DNA of 47,122 nucleotides, from positions 1-47,122 of the forward strand of contig CAZJJK010000009.1 of assembly GCA_964546285.1 (NCBI GenBank), written 5' to 3'. The notes beneath the pieces were generated by a model that was not told the DNA's origin, did no database searches, and worked only from the letters and a program-made list of their open reading frames with translations. Positions 24,506-32,680 of the stretch are shown piece after piece. Source of the stretch: CAZJJK01 sp964546285 (GTDB lineage: Bacteria > Spirochaetota > Spirochaetia > Treponematales > Breznakiellaceae). The position numbers were made by a program, and so were the translations under genes. Position 1 is the stretch's first letter; each line of letters begins with the position of its first letter.

Positions 24506-25570
24506 TCAGCCCCCCAGAACGGTATCTTCAATGCGGCGCAATTGAGATCGATATAAATTAGCGATATTGGAACCATAATCCGCCACTAGCTGCATTATAT
24601 TACGCGGATGTTCATCGCCATCGGGGCCGTTTATTCTATCACCGGCATCACCTAAACCTGGCAAAATATAGGCGGCTTCATTCAATACCGGGTCCATCCA
24701 TAAAGTAAAAACACGGCAATTATCTAAGGCGCGAACTACCCGAAGCGCTCCTTTTAAAGCGGAAATTACATTAAAAAAGAGAACGGATTTGGGCTTAACA
24801 CCCCGTTCCATAAGATATTTTATTACAGTAACGAGACTACCGCCAGTCGCGTTCATAGGATCGGCGAAAACCAAGTCTTTCCCATCAAGGTCTTCTAAAC
24901 GAAAATAAGATTTTTCCAGATCTAATATATATTCCATATCGTTCTCTCGCTTAGAATCGTCACGTTTTATCTTAAATAAGGCAAAAGGCGTGACATACCC
25001 GTGCGAAGAATATTCCTGAATTTCCTTGGATACGATCATAGACGGTAACAAAGCGCCACGCAACATAACACACATAACGGAATTATCGATGGCGGCATCT
25101 ATATTTGGAATTTTATGAACAGCGAAATTCCGTACCGGCTGGGTAACAGGCGTACGAACGATAAGGTAATTTTTACTCGCGCCGGGAGCGCTTATATACG
25201 CCAACTTAAACAACATTTCATAAGCCCGCTGTATATAATAAACGAATTCCTGTGGACCGGTTTGAACATCCCGTAATTTAGCTATAAGACGCGACGCTTC
25301 CGGATGGTTTTCCTGAGGGGTCAAAAACGAATAAACATGGATACGGGGCTCATCCTTGCAAATAGCCTGTAAGGTCCGGCCCATCTCATTATACAGCTCG
25401 ATTAGCTCGGTTTCTTCCTTTTTCCGCTCGGCATTAGCGGGTGACGCGGACAAAACCGCGAAGGGTCGTGTAACCCGCTTAAATAATTCATCCATTTTAG
25501 CTAAAGAGCGCTTATCGTTATCCGTCAATAAGCCATCCAAATCTTCGGCCTTGAGTACTATCTTATTCAT
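24506..25570 (-). CDS. upp: Uracil phosphoribosyltransferase-like protein with an extended N-terminus
   Basis: The protein has 354 residues; standard bacterial Upp has about 208. The C-terminal 190 residues carry the family signature: MLRGALLPSMIV (aligned with the Upp ILRAGLGM segment), DPMNATGGSLVTVI (PRPP-binding loop) and the end pattern AAYILPGLGDAGDRINGPDGDE. The reaction would be uracil plus PRPP to UMP. The first 120 residues form a mostly helical extension that I do not recognise. Substitution in the PRPP loop (DPMNATGGS against the usual DPMLATGGS) is mild. It is the first gene of a minus-strand unit leading into the TPR lipoprotein and ubiDAX. The ribosome site is poor. Confidence 0.85.
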   Translation of the reverse strand: MNKIVLKAEDLDGLLTDNDKRSLAKMDELFKRVTRPFAVLSASPANAERKKEETELIELYNEMGRTLQAICKDEPRIHVYSFLTPQENHPEASRLIAKLRDVQTGPQEFVYYIQRAYEMLFKLAYISAPGASKNYLIVRTPVTQPVRNFAVHKIPNIDAAIDNSVMCVMLRGALLPSMIVSKEIQEYSSHGYVTPFALFKIKRDDSKRENDMEYILDLEKSYFRLEDLDGKDLVFADPMNATGGSLVTVIKYLMERGVKPKSVLFFNVISALKGALRVVRALDNCRVFTLWMDPVLNEAAYILPGLGDAGDRINGPDGDEHPRNIMQLVADYGSNIANLYRSQLRRIEDTVLGG

Positions 25571-25710
25571 GGTTAGCTCTATTGTAGCACAGCCATACGC
25601 TTAACGGCTAGGTAAAATATACGCGAGCCAAGCGCTAAAAATCCGCACTTTTATCTATCCGCCTTGATTAGCCTTTTTTTTAAACTCAGGCGTTTCAGCG
25701 CTAAGGCAAT

Positions 25711-25739
25711 TTGACACCATGTTTTGAGTACCGTACTAT
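25711..25739 (+). promoter_or_regulatory. Sigma-70-type promoter for the Tudor-like secreted protein
   Basis: A perfect TTGACA (25711-25716) is followed by 17 bases and TACTAT (25734-25739), four of six to the -10 consensus. It lies 69 bases before the start codon at 25809 in otherwise non-coding sequence. Confidence 0.65.
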
Positions 25740-25808
25740 TTAAATTCATGACGCGGCGCTAATAAAACGAATATTACCGAGTGTTCGCATTCTCATTTGG
25801 AGGTAGTA

Positions 25809-26678
25809 ATGAAAAGGATATCGTTTGCGTTTATGTACCTATTCATTTTCCTCAGTATGCCTGTATTTGGCCAGGTAAAACTAGCGAAAGGTACAGCCGT
25901 TTTCGCTGAATGGTCATCCAACAACTGGTACCACGGCAAAATCGCCTCAACCTGCGCTGACGGATATCAGGTTCTCTTTGATGACGGCGACACTAAATGC
26001 TGCTCTCTTAAAGAAATAGCGCTGGACAAGGTTCCTTCGGCCGCGGAAGTTAAAGCCAATACGCCGGTTTTAGCCGAATGGTCAAACGGTTCCTATTATC
26101 CCGGCGTAATCGCGTCTTTCAAAGGCGGCAAATACAAGATTGATTACGACGACGGCGATACGGCCGTCGTTTCCCTGTCTCAGTTGAGAATACGCACTGT
26201 CGCGCCGCTTGCGCTCGCTGATCCGCCAGCCAAGACTGAAAAGGCCACCAATAACGAATCCGATAAGCCACCGGAGGCCGCGTCGCCATTACCCAAGGTC
26301 GTCAGCCAGGAAATGGAGATATGGTACGATGGCTCGTCCTGGGCGGAAATTATGACGAGCGGAAAAATCTGGATAGACGGGTCGCGTATCGGTGAAATTG
26401 AAACCAACGGAAAAGTCTGGAAAGACGGCTCCAAAGTTGGGGAGATCGAAGCCGATGGCGACATCTGGATTGATGGAAGCAAAGACGCGCGTATAGAAAA
26501 GGACGGGGATTTGTGGTTCAACGGTTCTAGAGTGGTTGAGTTCGAATCCGACGGCGATATCTGGTATGAGGGATCTAAGTTATGGGAAGTGGCCCCATTT
26601 GACGGGGGCTATGAAGACATGCGCGTCATCGCCGCCATCCTGATCTTCTTCGCGCCTGAGTTCGCCTACGATTATTGA
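25809..26678 (+). CDS. Secreted protein with two Tudor-like domains and a six-fold 16-residue repeat
   Basis: The protein has 289 residues; the ATG at 25809 follows GGAGG by five bases. A signal peptide (MKRISFAFMYLFIFLSMPVFG) is followed by two Tudor/agenet-type units: GTAVFAEWSSNNWYHGKIAS, VLFDDGD, then TPVLAEWSNGSYYPGVIASF, KIDYDDGD. A Pro/Ala linker leads to six tandem repeats with the pattern (x)IWxDGSxxGEIExxG. It ends in a short hydrophobic tail. Tudor domains usually bind methylated proteins or nucleic acid inside cells, so an exported copy is odd. The repeat resembles beta-flower-type sheets in rhythm; function is unknown. It is a single gene with its own promoter and a shared terminator. 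Confidence 0.8.
   Translation: MKRISFAFMYLFIFLSMPVFGQVKLAKGTAVFAEWSSNNWYHGKIASTCADGYQVLFDDGDTKCCSLKEIALDKVPSAAEVKANTPVLAEWSNGSYYPGVIASFKGGKYKIDYDDGDTAVVSLSQLRIRTVAPLALADPPAKTEKATNNESDKPPEAASPLPKVVSQEMEIWYDGSSWAEIMTSGKIWIDGSRIGEIETNGKVWKDGSKVGEIEADGDIWIDGSKDARIEKDGDLWFNGSRVVEFESDGDIWYEGSKLWEVAPFDGGYEDMRVIAAILIFFAPEFAYDY
26316..26603 (+). repeat. Six tandem 48-base coding repeats
   Basis: Repeat units begin at 26316, 26364, 26412, 26460, 26508 and 26556. Each encodes 16 residues of the pattern x-I/L-W-x-D/N/E-G-S. The DNA copies have diverged, so the repeats are old rather than recently expanded. Confidence 0.85.
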
Positions 26679-26800
26679 TTCGCGGTTTTGCGGCTCTCGA
26701 AAAAGGCGTTAACTACATAAGGTCTTATTTCGCGTAGCTTCTTTAAAAAAGCATAAATACGCTAAACGCTCCATTAAACGGTAACGCTAGTGAAATATAT

Positions 26801-26849
26801 AAGCCCGTACCGTTAAATATATAACGGAACGGGCTTATTTCTTTATTTT
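26801..26849. terminator. Bidirectional terminator between convergent genes
   Basis: AAGCCCGTACCGTT (26801-26814) and AACGGAACGGGCTT (26823-26836) pair at 13 of 14 positions around an 8-base AT loop. ATTTCTTTATTTT follows on the plus strand and ATATATTTC on the minus strand. It sits between the Tudor-like gene and the small barrel gene. Confidence 0.8.
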
Positions 26850-27340
26850 AACCAAAAACGCAAGCCAATTTCAGCGGGCAACGACCAATCAGGGAATTTT
26901 AAAGGAACTATGCCTAGTCCTAAAGAAGGAGCGGCCGCCAGCCAAAATTCGATATCATTGGTAATATGCCAGGACAAGCCTATAGGCGCTCTGCCGCCAA
27001 CAGCTAGACCTAGGCCGCCGCCTACGGCGATATTAACATATCCTCCGGCGCCAAAATACCAGTCTAGATTGAAGCCCTTCTCGGTAATAAAGTCCGTATC
27101 GATAAAATAGTAATCCCCAGTCGCGCGTAATCCGACACCGCTGCTATTAAGGCTTACATTAAAAGCCCAAAAAATAGGCATAGAGGTCAGTTTAAGACTA
27201 AGACCCAGATCTCCACCGGCGCCATAACCGCCATAACCGCCGCCAATTACGCCCCCTATCCCCAATTTAGAGGGATGGTCGGCGTATACCGCGGTCCCTA
27301 AGACCGACGCGATAATAAATCCAAATAAAAGCTTCTTCAT
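26843..27340 (-). CDS. Small secreted beta-barrel protein, DUF3996-like
   Basis: The protein has 165 residues. A signal peptide (MKKLLFGFIIASVLGTAVYA) is followed by a glycine-rich start (GIGGVIGGGYGGYGAGGDLG) and about eight alternating strands ending in AEIGLRFWLK. Size and rhythm match small OmpA-like barrels such as the spirochaetal DUF3996 family; the family name is a suggestion from memory. The ribosome site GGAGG precedes the ATG. It lies 133 bases after the TPR gene 27474-28595. Confidence 0.65.
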   Translation of the reverse strand: MKKLLFGFIIASVLGTAVYADHPSKLGIGGVIGGGYGGYGAGGDLGLSLKLTSMPIFWAFNVSLNSSGVGLRATGDYYFIDTDFITEKGFNLDWYFGAGGYVNIAVGGGLGLAVGGRAPIGLSWHITNDIEFWLAAAPSLGLGIVPLKFPDWSLPAEIGLRFWLK

Positions 27341-27473
27341 AAGACCTCCGTATCATTTAATAGAATAGCCGAGAAACGGTTCTTAAGAGGAAAACCCCTT
27401 TGAAACAACCCAGCTAATACTAGTATATTCAAGGATATAAAAAATAAAAGGGAAATCTCTTCTTAAGAAATAT

Positions 27474-28595
27474 TTAATAAACAGCGGTTTCTTCAATATA
27501 CGGACTTTGGATTTGCCGCTTTGAACGCGTTCCCCATTCCCCAGCTTCAGGCACCGAAGAGACAAAACGCCAAAGCTCAAAGGCTGAGGTTCGCTTCCCA
27601 ACGGCATAAAGCGAGGCGGCAAAATAATAGATGGTTTTAAAATATTCGTCTTCCAGAGCCCTTTCACGTAATTCCGGAAGAGCCATGGCGTCACGCCAGG
27701 CGGCGGAGAGGGAGGAAAAGCGCCAGCTTTGATCTCTTTGACGCAATTCTTCAACAATTAAGGTCGTTTCTAAAAGAAAGGCAAAGCTTAGATGATCCGA
27801 AGCGCGAGCATGTCTGCCTGAAAGGTAAAAATAGACGCCCAGCTCTTTGTGCGCTGGATAATACTCAGACGCATAGTGTCTATAAAGTTGGACAAAGCGA
27901 TCAACTCCCTCGGAAACAAGGAGCTTGCCCATAGATTCACGAGTGAACTGATGTTCATCCCCACTCCACAGTTGGTCATCCGCGCAAATCGCCAATAAGG
28001 TAGCTTCCATGGCCTTGTACTGAGAACTCATGGCATAAGCGTCAGCTAGCGCATACCGTATATTAAGCTCCTCCCCAGGAATATCAAGAAGTAAGCTATG
28101 GTTCAGGGCTTTCCGGAACTGGTCTATAGCGACGCTGTACTCCCCTTCCATTCGGAAAACCTTACCTATCCAATACTCAGCCTCGGGGAAATTTCGTAAA
28201 TCCAAAAACCGGGACAAAGCTTCATTAACGGTAATTATTTTTATTTTTGAATCGGTTTCGTTCCAAAATAAATCAAAGGCGGAAATGGCGGAAGCGAATT
28301 TATTATGACGGACATATTCTTCGGCGGCTTCCAGCTTATCGCCTAAACTGCGGGCATTAGCGCTGGACAGCACGGACACCAACGCGTTGTAGGAATCATC
28401 AAAAACATCCGCGCGCAGGCGGCGAGCATCCTCAAAACACAACAAAGCTTGTCCATAAGAACCTTCGCGAAACAACTTTTTGCCGCGTTCTAAAACCATA
28501 CGGTAGGATTCGGCGGCTCCAACGTCCACTATCACCGCCGTTATAACAAGAAAAAAACAAACGAGAATCCGACCGCGTCGTAGGACGTTTCTCAC
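27474..28595 (-). CDS. Secreted TPR-type protein of unknown function
   Basis: The protein has 373 residues. A basic start and hydrophobic segment (ILVCFFLVITAVIVDVGAA) give a signal peptide or anchor. Helical repeats follow: LERGKKLFREGSYGQALLCFEDA, EAEYWIGKVFRMEGEYSVAIDQFRKAL, YALADAYAMSSQYKAMEATLLA and GVYFYLSGRHARASDHL. There is no lipobox. The GTG start overlaps the ispG stop by four bases (GTGA), so it is read with ispG at the end of the V-ATPase unit. No enzymatic motif is seen. Confidence 0.75.
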   Translation of the reverse strand: MRNVLRRGRILVCFFLVITAVIVDVGAAESYRMVLERGKKLFREGSYGQALLCFEDARRLRADVFDDSYNALVSVLSSANARSLGDKLEAAEEYVRHNKFASAISAFDLFWNETDSKIKIITVNEALSRFLDLRNFPEAEYWIGKVFRMEGEYSVAIDQFRKALNHSLLLDIPGEELNIRYALADAYAMSSQYKAMEATLLAICADDQLWSGDEHQFTRESMGKLLVSEGVDRFVQLYRHYASEYYPAHKELGVYFYLSGRHARASDHLSFAFLLETTLIVEELRQRDQSWRFSSLSAAWRDAMALPELRERALEDEYFKTIYYFAASLYAVGKRTSAFELWRFVSSVPEAGEWGTRSKRQIQSPYIEETAVY

Positions 28596-29704
28596 AGTTT
28601 TTTTAGTTCCTCCTCAAACGCCGCGTCCGCTTCCTCAACAGTTAAGGTTCTAACCACCGCGCCCTGCCGAAAAATAAGGACCTTGTCGCCCGCTCCAGTT
28701 ATACCCAGATCCGCATGCCTCGCTTCACCCGGCCCGTTAACGACACAGCCCATCACGGCTATAGTCACATCCTTGTTTAAAGAATAGAGCCGGTCGCGCC
28801 AACGTTCTATAAAACCATGAACATCAAAGCCATTCCGTCCACAGCGCGGACAAGAAACAAGGACAACGCCCTTTGGCTTATTACCCTTAGTATCGGCTAA
28901 AGCGCCTAGTATTTCACGTCCAGCGATTATTTCATTTTCCATGCTGTCGGATAATGACACGCGAAGCGTGTCGCCTATACCCTCATCCAACAAGCTATGG
29001 AGAGCGATGGCGTTACGAACCACACCGGCAATCAAGGGGCCGGCTTCCGTAACGCCCAAATGAAGAGGAACCGCTCGTTTATGAAAGAGAGAGCGATTCG
29101 CGGCTACGGTATCAGTTATGGATGAAGCTTTTAGTGAAACCAGAACTTGCTTAAAACCGAGTTCGTCTAAAAAGGCCAATTCTCGTTCAGCCGATGAAAC
29201 CAAAGCCTCCGAGCGACTGATTGTTCCATCGTTAACGGCCTTCGCTAGATCGCTCGGCAAACTACCGGCGTTGACGCCTATCCTTAACGGCACGGCTCGG
29301 TCGCGCGCCTTTTCCACCACCAGCTTCACTTTATCCCGAGCGCCGATATTGCCGGGATTTATTCGGATTTTCGCGATAGGAAAATCTAAACAACGAAGAG
29401 CTAAGCGATAATCAAAATGGATATCAGCCACTAGCGGCATTTTGGTTTTACTGGAAAGAAAACCGAGACGCTCCGCCTGATCCATATCAGGTACGGCGAA
29501 GCGCAATATTCCACAACCAAGCCTAGCTAGACCTTCTATCCGCTCCAGGACTCCGCTCAAGCCGCTCCCAACGCTTTCGCTTGTGAGAGCTTCCTTCCAC
29601 ATAGTCTGAATAACTACAGGATGACCGCCCCCAAGCAAAACAGAGTCAACACCATTCTGCCCGCCGACTTTGATGAGCGTGGCTGAGCTTAGCGGCTTAG
29701 TCAT
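28592..29704 (-). CDS. ispG: 4-hydroxy-3-methylbut-2-enyl diphosphate synthase
   Basis: The protein has 370 residues, the usual bacterial length. It makes HMBPP, the precursor of isoprenoids, in the non-mevalonate pathway. The N-terminal barrel has VADIHFDYRLAL and IRINPGNIG. The Fe4S4 site is C285-PR-C288 (SCPRCGR) with C320 (VMGCVVNGPGEA) and the conserved Glu327. The isoprenoid product would feed the polyprenyl chain used by UbiA in this window, though the genes are in different units. It lies 32 bases after atpK and is probably read from the same promoter. Confidence 0.95.
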   Translation of the reverse strand: MTKPLSSATLIKVGGQNGVDSVLLGGGHPVVIQTMWKEALTSESVGSGLSGVLERIEGLARLGCGILRFAVPDMDQAERLGFLSSKTKMPLVADIHFDYRLALRCLDFPIAKIRINPGNIGARDKVKLVVEKARDRAVPLRIGVNAGSLPSDLAKAVNDGTISRSEALVSSAERELAFLDELGFKQVLVSLKASSITDTVAANRSLFHKRAVPLHLGVTEAGPLIAGVVRNAIALHSLLDEGIGDTLRVSLSDSMENEIIAGREILGALADTKGNKPKGVVLVSCPRCGRNGFDVHGFIERWRDRLYSLNKDVTIAVMGCVVNGPGEARHADLGITGAGDKVLIFRQGAVVRTLTVEEADAAFEEELKKL

Positions 29705-29736
29705 GGGTACTCGTTTCTCTTCGTCGCCTCAGAGAC

Positions 29737-30159
29737 TTAAATCGCGCCAAAAGTAAACGCCATAACAAAAAGCGCGACAGTTTCACAAAGCCCGACAACG
29801 GTAATATATTGACCAAAGCCCTTACCAGTCTCGCCGAAAGCGTCACAGCTAGCAGCGGACGCCTTGCCCTGAGCAATGGCGGACATTCCCATAGCCAAAC
29901 CGCCCGCGATACCCGCTCCTAAAAGCAGAAAGGGATCACTTGAGGAAACGAGCATCCTTCCCATCAATATGAATCCATAGATAGTCTGCGTCAGCGGGGC
30001 GCCGGCAAAGACCACAAGCAAGAAAGAAGCGCTCTTGTTCTGTACATAATTACGTTTCCAGGCGCCAATGGCGGCTTGGCCAGCGGCGCCGGTACCGATC
30101 GCGGAACCTATGGCTGAAAGCCCAAGGACCAAGGCGACGCCGATCATTCCAAAATTCAT
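29737..30159 (-). CDS. atpK: V-type ATPase subunit K (rotor ring proteolipid), with Na+-type ligands
   Basis: The protein has 140 residues and four membrane helices (two hairpins). The ion-binding Glu126 is in the last helix (GLCETVALF). Residues equivalent to the Na+ ligands of the Enterococcus hirae NtpK ring are present: Thr57 and Gln58 (PLTQTIYGF), Gln97 (SAIAQGKAS), Glu126, and the supporting Tyr61. Only the backbone ligand position differs. This suggests that the enzyme moves Na+, an inference from motif comparison. The ATG overlaps the atpI stop by four bases. Confidence 0.93.
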   Translation of the reverse strand: MNFGMIGVALVLGLSAIGSAIGTGAAGQAAIGAWKRNYVQNKSASFLLVVFAGAPLTQTIYGFILMGRMLVSSSDPFLLLGAGIAGGLAMGMSAIAQGKASAASCDAFGETGKGFGQYITVVGLCETVALFVMAFTFGAI

Positions 30160-32072
30160 GACAACTCCTTTTGAGGTGTATCGGGAGCCCGTTCCCGGAA
30201 CGGGTCATACGCGAATCCTGACCATTCCATTCCAAGATGGCCGGAGAATTCCAACATATTAAGCCTAACACCGTGAACAATCACTGACAGTAAGCTTAAA
30301 ACTAAATTGATGCCATGTCCCAGCACAAGTATGGCGATGGCGATAAAGAAGAACAAGGCTTCACCGAATAAGGGGCCAACCATATCATTTACCGTCTGGC
30401 TAATAGCTACGCCGGCAAGCCCAACCGCCCAAAGCCGAATATAGGAAACGATATCCGCGAAAACATTAACGACACCCAAAAAAACCGATACGATGTTTTT
30501 CAAACTAGCGACGACACTCCCGCCTAAAGAACGGAGGAAAGAGGCGCCGCCTTCATAATTAGCGAAAAGAAAATTTAGTATAAAACCGACGCCGATAAGA
30601 GGAAGGGAGTATTTAGGCAAAGGAAAGCGTTCAGCGTCTATTACAAGATTCAAAACCAGACTGAGCATACCCGTCACCATCAGCAACTGCCCAAGCTGAG
30701 AAAGGAATTTCAAGCTGCCGATATCGCGTTTGATATTTTTAAGATGAGCCAATATCAACTGAATAGTCCCTAAAAAGAAACAGAAAATCTTGACGTTGTC
30801 ACCGGATTCCGGATTAGCGCTAGACAGCCAATTAATATCGATCTTTTTAAGGAAAGAAGGCACATATTCCGCTTGAATCCCAAAATAACTAAGAGTTAAC
30901 ACCCCCCACAGGACGGTGAAACTGGATAATAAAAGGAGCAAACGGACGGCGTCAGGAACCGGTTTTTTCTTCTTTTTAGCCATAAAGGCTAAACCCAAGC
31001 CGCTCGCGAATAATAGAGCGCCATAACCCGCGTCCCCAAAAATCATAGCAAAGAAAAAACAGAAAAACAGCAAGAACCAAGCCGATATATCATATTCTCT
31101 ATAATTAGGCACGGTTCCCAAAAAAGCGAAAATAGGGTCAACAATCCTAATAAACGCCGAGTTTTTAGTCTTTACGGGGACCTGATCATCCGGTCCCGGT
31201 TCGTCGGCAATAAAAGCCCAAGCATTAGCTTTTGCCGCGGCCGCTATTTTTGGCAGTTCTTCATCCGGAAGAAAACCTTCTAACGCGACCAAGGCTTCAG
31301 GTTCACCGCTTTCCATTAAGCTCACCGCGCCATGATGCAAGGTTTCAAATTCGATAGACGCGTCAAGCTTAAGGATATATTGTTCAAGAACTGGTCGTTG
31401 TTTGGACAAAACTCGTAATTCATCATCTATGTCGCGGCTTCTTTTTTCGGCCTTCGCTACCCTAGCGCTTAGTTCGGCGCTTGAAAAGCGCGGTAGATCG
31501 ATAATGACAGCCTCGTCTGGCAAGAGGGGTAGACGATCATCGGAGCTAACAAGCAAAGCTCGCGTTTTTTTCTTATAAGAGCCTAGGGTGATTACGTTCG
31601 TCTCTTCAGTTACCTGGTCATGAGCTTTTTTTGATAATTCAATCAGCCTTAAGTGAACGCCGCGCTCAGCTAAATAATCGAAATCCGCTGGATCGATATT
31701 ACCCCAAGACGCTAAGCGTTCAAACTCGGCTTTATCGCGGCCTTTCTCCTCGTTAAGGTTTTGCTTCTCTTCAGACAAACGAAGTACCGTTTCCACCAGC
31801 TCATGGCCATCGCCATGAAAATCGCTAAGGTTATTTTGAGAGACAGTCTTTTTTTTCTGGTTTTTCTTCTCGGCCGCTTGGATCTCTTCCAATATCACGC
31901 GGACACGGTGGGCTTTAGAACGCTTGTCAGCTAGCTCCCGCGCCGCTTCGCCATTGATAAGCCCTTGAGCGATAGCGGGGTGAAATACGCCAACACGGCG
32001 AAGAGCTCGTAGCGCGGACCGTCGCTCTCGATCAAGAAGAACTAAGGTCACCTTTTTCATTGGTACGATCAT
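30156..32072 (-). CDS. atpI: V-type ATPase subunit I (subunit a, membrane stator)
   Basis: The protein has 638 residues. A long cytosolic N-terminal half with coiled-coil stretches is followed by about seven to eight membrane helices starting near residue 340 (DISAWFLLFFCFFFAMIFGDAGYGALL). The FFFAMIFGDAGYG and SYIRLWAVGLAGVAISQTVN segments are typical; the Arg in SYIRLWAVGL is the probable ion-gating residue. It forms the ion half-channels against the K ring and anchors the peripheral stalk. The ATG overlaps the atpD stop (ATGA). A small Lys/Gln-rich insertion (KKNQKKKTVSQNN) is near residue 70. Confidence 0.93.
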   Translation of the reverse strand: MIVPMKKVTLVLLDRERRSALRALRRVGVFHPAIAQGLINGEAARELADKRSKAHRVRVILEEIQAAEKKNQKKKTVSQNNLSDFHGDGHELVETVLRLSEEKQNLNEEKGRDKAEFERLASWGNIDPADFDYLAERGVHLRLIELSKKAHDQVTEETNVITLGSYKKKTRALLVSSDDRLPLLPDEAVIIDLPRFSSAELSARVAKAEKRSRDIDDELRVLSKQRPVLEQYILKLDASIEFETLHHGAVSLMESGEPEALVALEGFLPDEELPKIAAAAKANAWAFIADEPGPDDQVPVKTKNSAFIRIVDPIFAFLGTVPNYREYDISAWFLLFFCFFFAMIFGDAGYGALLFASGLGLAFMAKKKKKPVPDAVRLLLLLSSFTVLWGVLTLSYFGIQAEYVPSFLKKIDINWLSSANPESGDNVKIFCFFLGTIQLILAHLKNIKRDIGSLKFLSQLGQLLMVTGMLSLVLNLVIDAERFPLPKYSLPLIGVGFILNFLFANYEGGASFLRSLGGSVVASLKNIVSVFLGVVNVFADIVSYIRLWAVGLAGVAISQTVNDMVGPLFGEALFFFIAIAILVLGHGINLVLSLLSVIVHGVRLNMLEFSGHLGMEWSGFAYDPFRERAPDTPQKELS

Positions 32073-32671
32073 CGTTCACCCTTCTCCATCGCCCGTTTAG
32101 CGATCTTACCGCGAACCACCGCGGCCGTCTGCTGATCTCCCAAATACACACCGATGCGTTTAATATTAGCCCGCGCCTCAGGAATTTTAACTTTTTCAAA
32201 AAGATTAACCCGTTGGGTGGTTGTTCTAAGCTCACGCTCCAAACGACGCTGCTGTTCCAAGATAAGCTTCTTCTCCAAATCAAGCAGAGCGATAGCTTGT
32301 ACCTGATCTAAAGCGGCGTCCAGCCAGGGTGGCGTCATTAAAAGGTCATAATCATCGTGATCAAAATCAGCGCCTTGGAAAACCGGTATTTCCACACCTG
32401 CTATATTACCGACTCCCTGCCTTAATTCCTTAAGACGAAGGAGAGAAGGCGTAAATACGTTTTTTTCACCAAATACGGCTATCCAGCGGCGAAAAGCCGC
32501 CAAGGCCGCTGCTTTCGTTTCCTCAAGTGAACGCGCGCGCGCCTCAATCGACCGTATTTCCATCTGCAACTGCTGTTTTTTCAGCAATAAAGTAGGCAGA
32601 TAGCGGCGAAACATCTTGAGCTCGTCCTTTTGGCGCTTAAGCTCGTTCTTGGTCAGTTTAATCTTGGCCAT
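32069..32671 (-). CDS. atpD: V-type ATPase subunit D (central rotor shaft)
   Basis: The protein has 200 residues, almost entirely helical. The N-terminal KIKLTKNELKRQKDELKMFRRYLPTLLLKKQQL and the C-terminal LERELRTTTQRVNLFEKVKIPEARANIKRIGVYLGDQQTAA are the two arms of the D coiled coil that turns inside the A3B3 head. No gene for subunit F, its usual partner, is seen in the unit. It starts ten bases after atpB. Confidence 0.93.
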   Translation of the reverse strand: MAKIKLTKNELKRQKDELKMFRRYLPTLLLKKQQLQMEIRSIEARARSLEETKAAALAAFRRWIAVFGEKNVFTPSLLRLKELRQGVGNIAGVEIPVFQGADFDHDDYDLLMTPPWLDAALDQVQAIALLDLEKKLILEQQRRLERELRTTTQRVNLFEKVKIPEARANIKRIGVYLGDQQTAAVVRGKIAKRAMEKGER

Positions 32672-32680
32672 GACGTTTCC

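Noticed and set aside
25581..25586. TGC-TACAAT extended -10 box upstream of upp (minus strand)
   Set aside because: The transcript would start only about four bases before the ATG and there is no matching -35. Leaderless expression cannot be shown.
27383..27757. 124-codon minus-strand frame overlapping the end of the TPR gene
   Set aside because: Out of frame with the TPR gene, no ribosome site, proline-rich and without domain character; a shadow frame.
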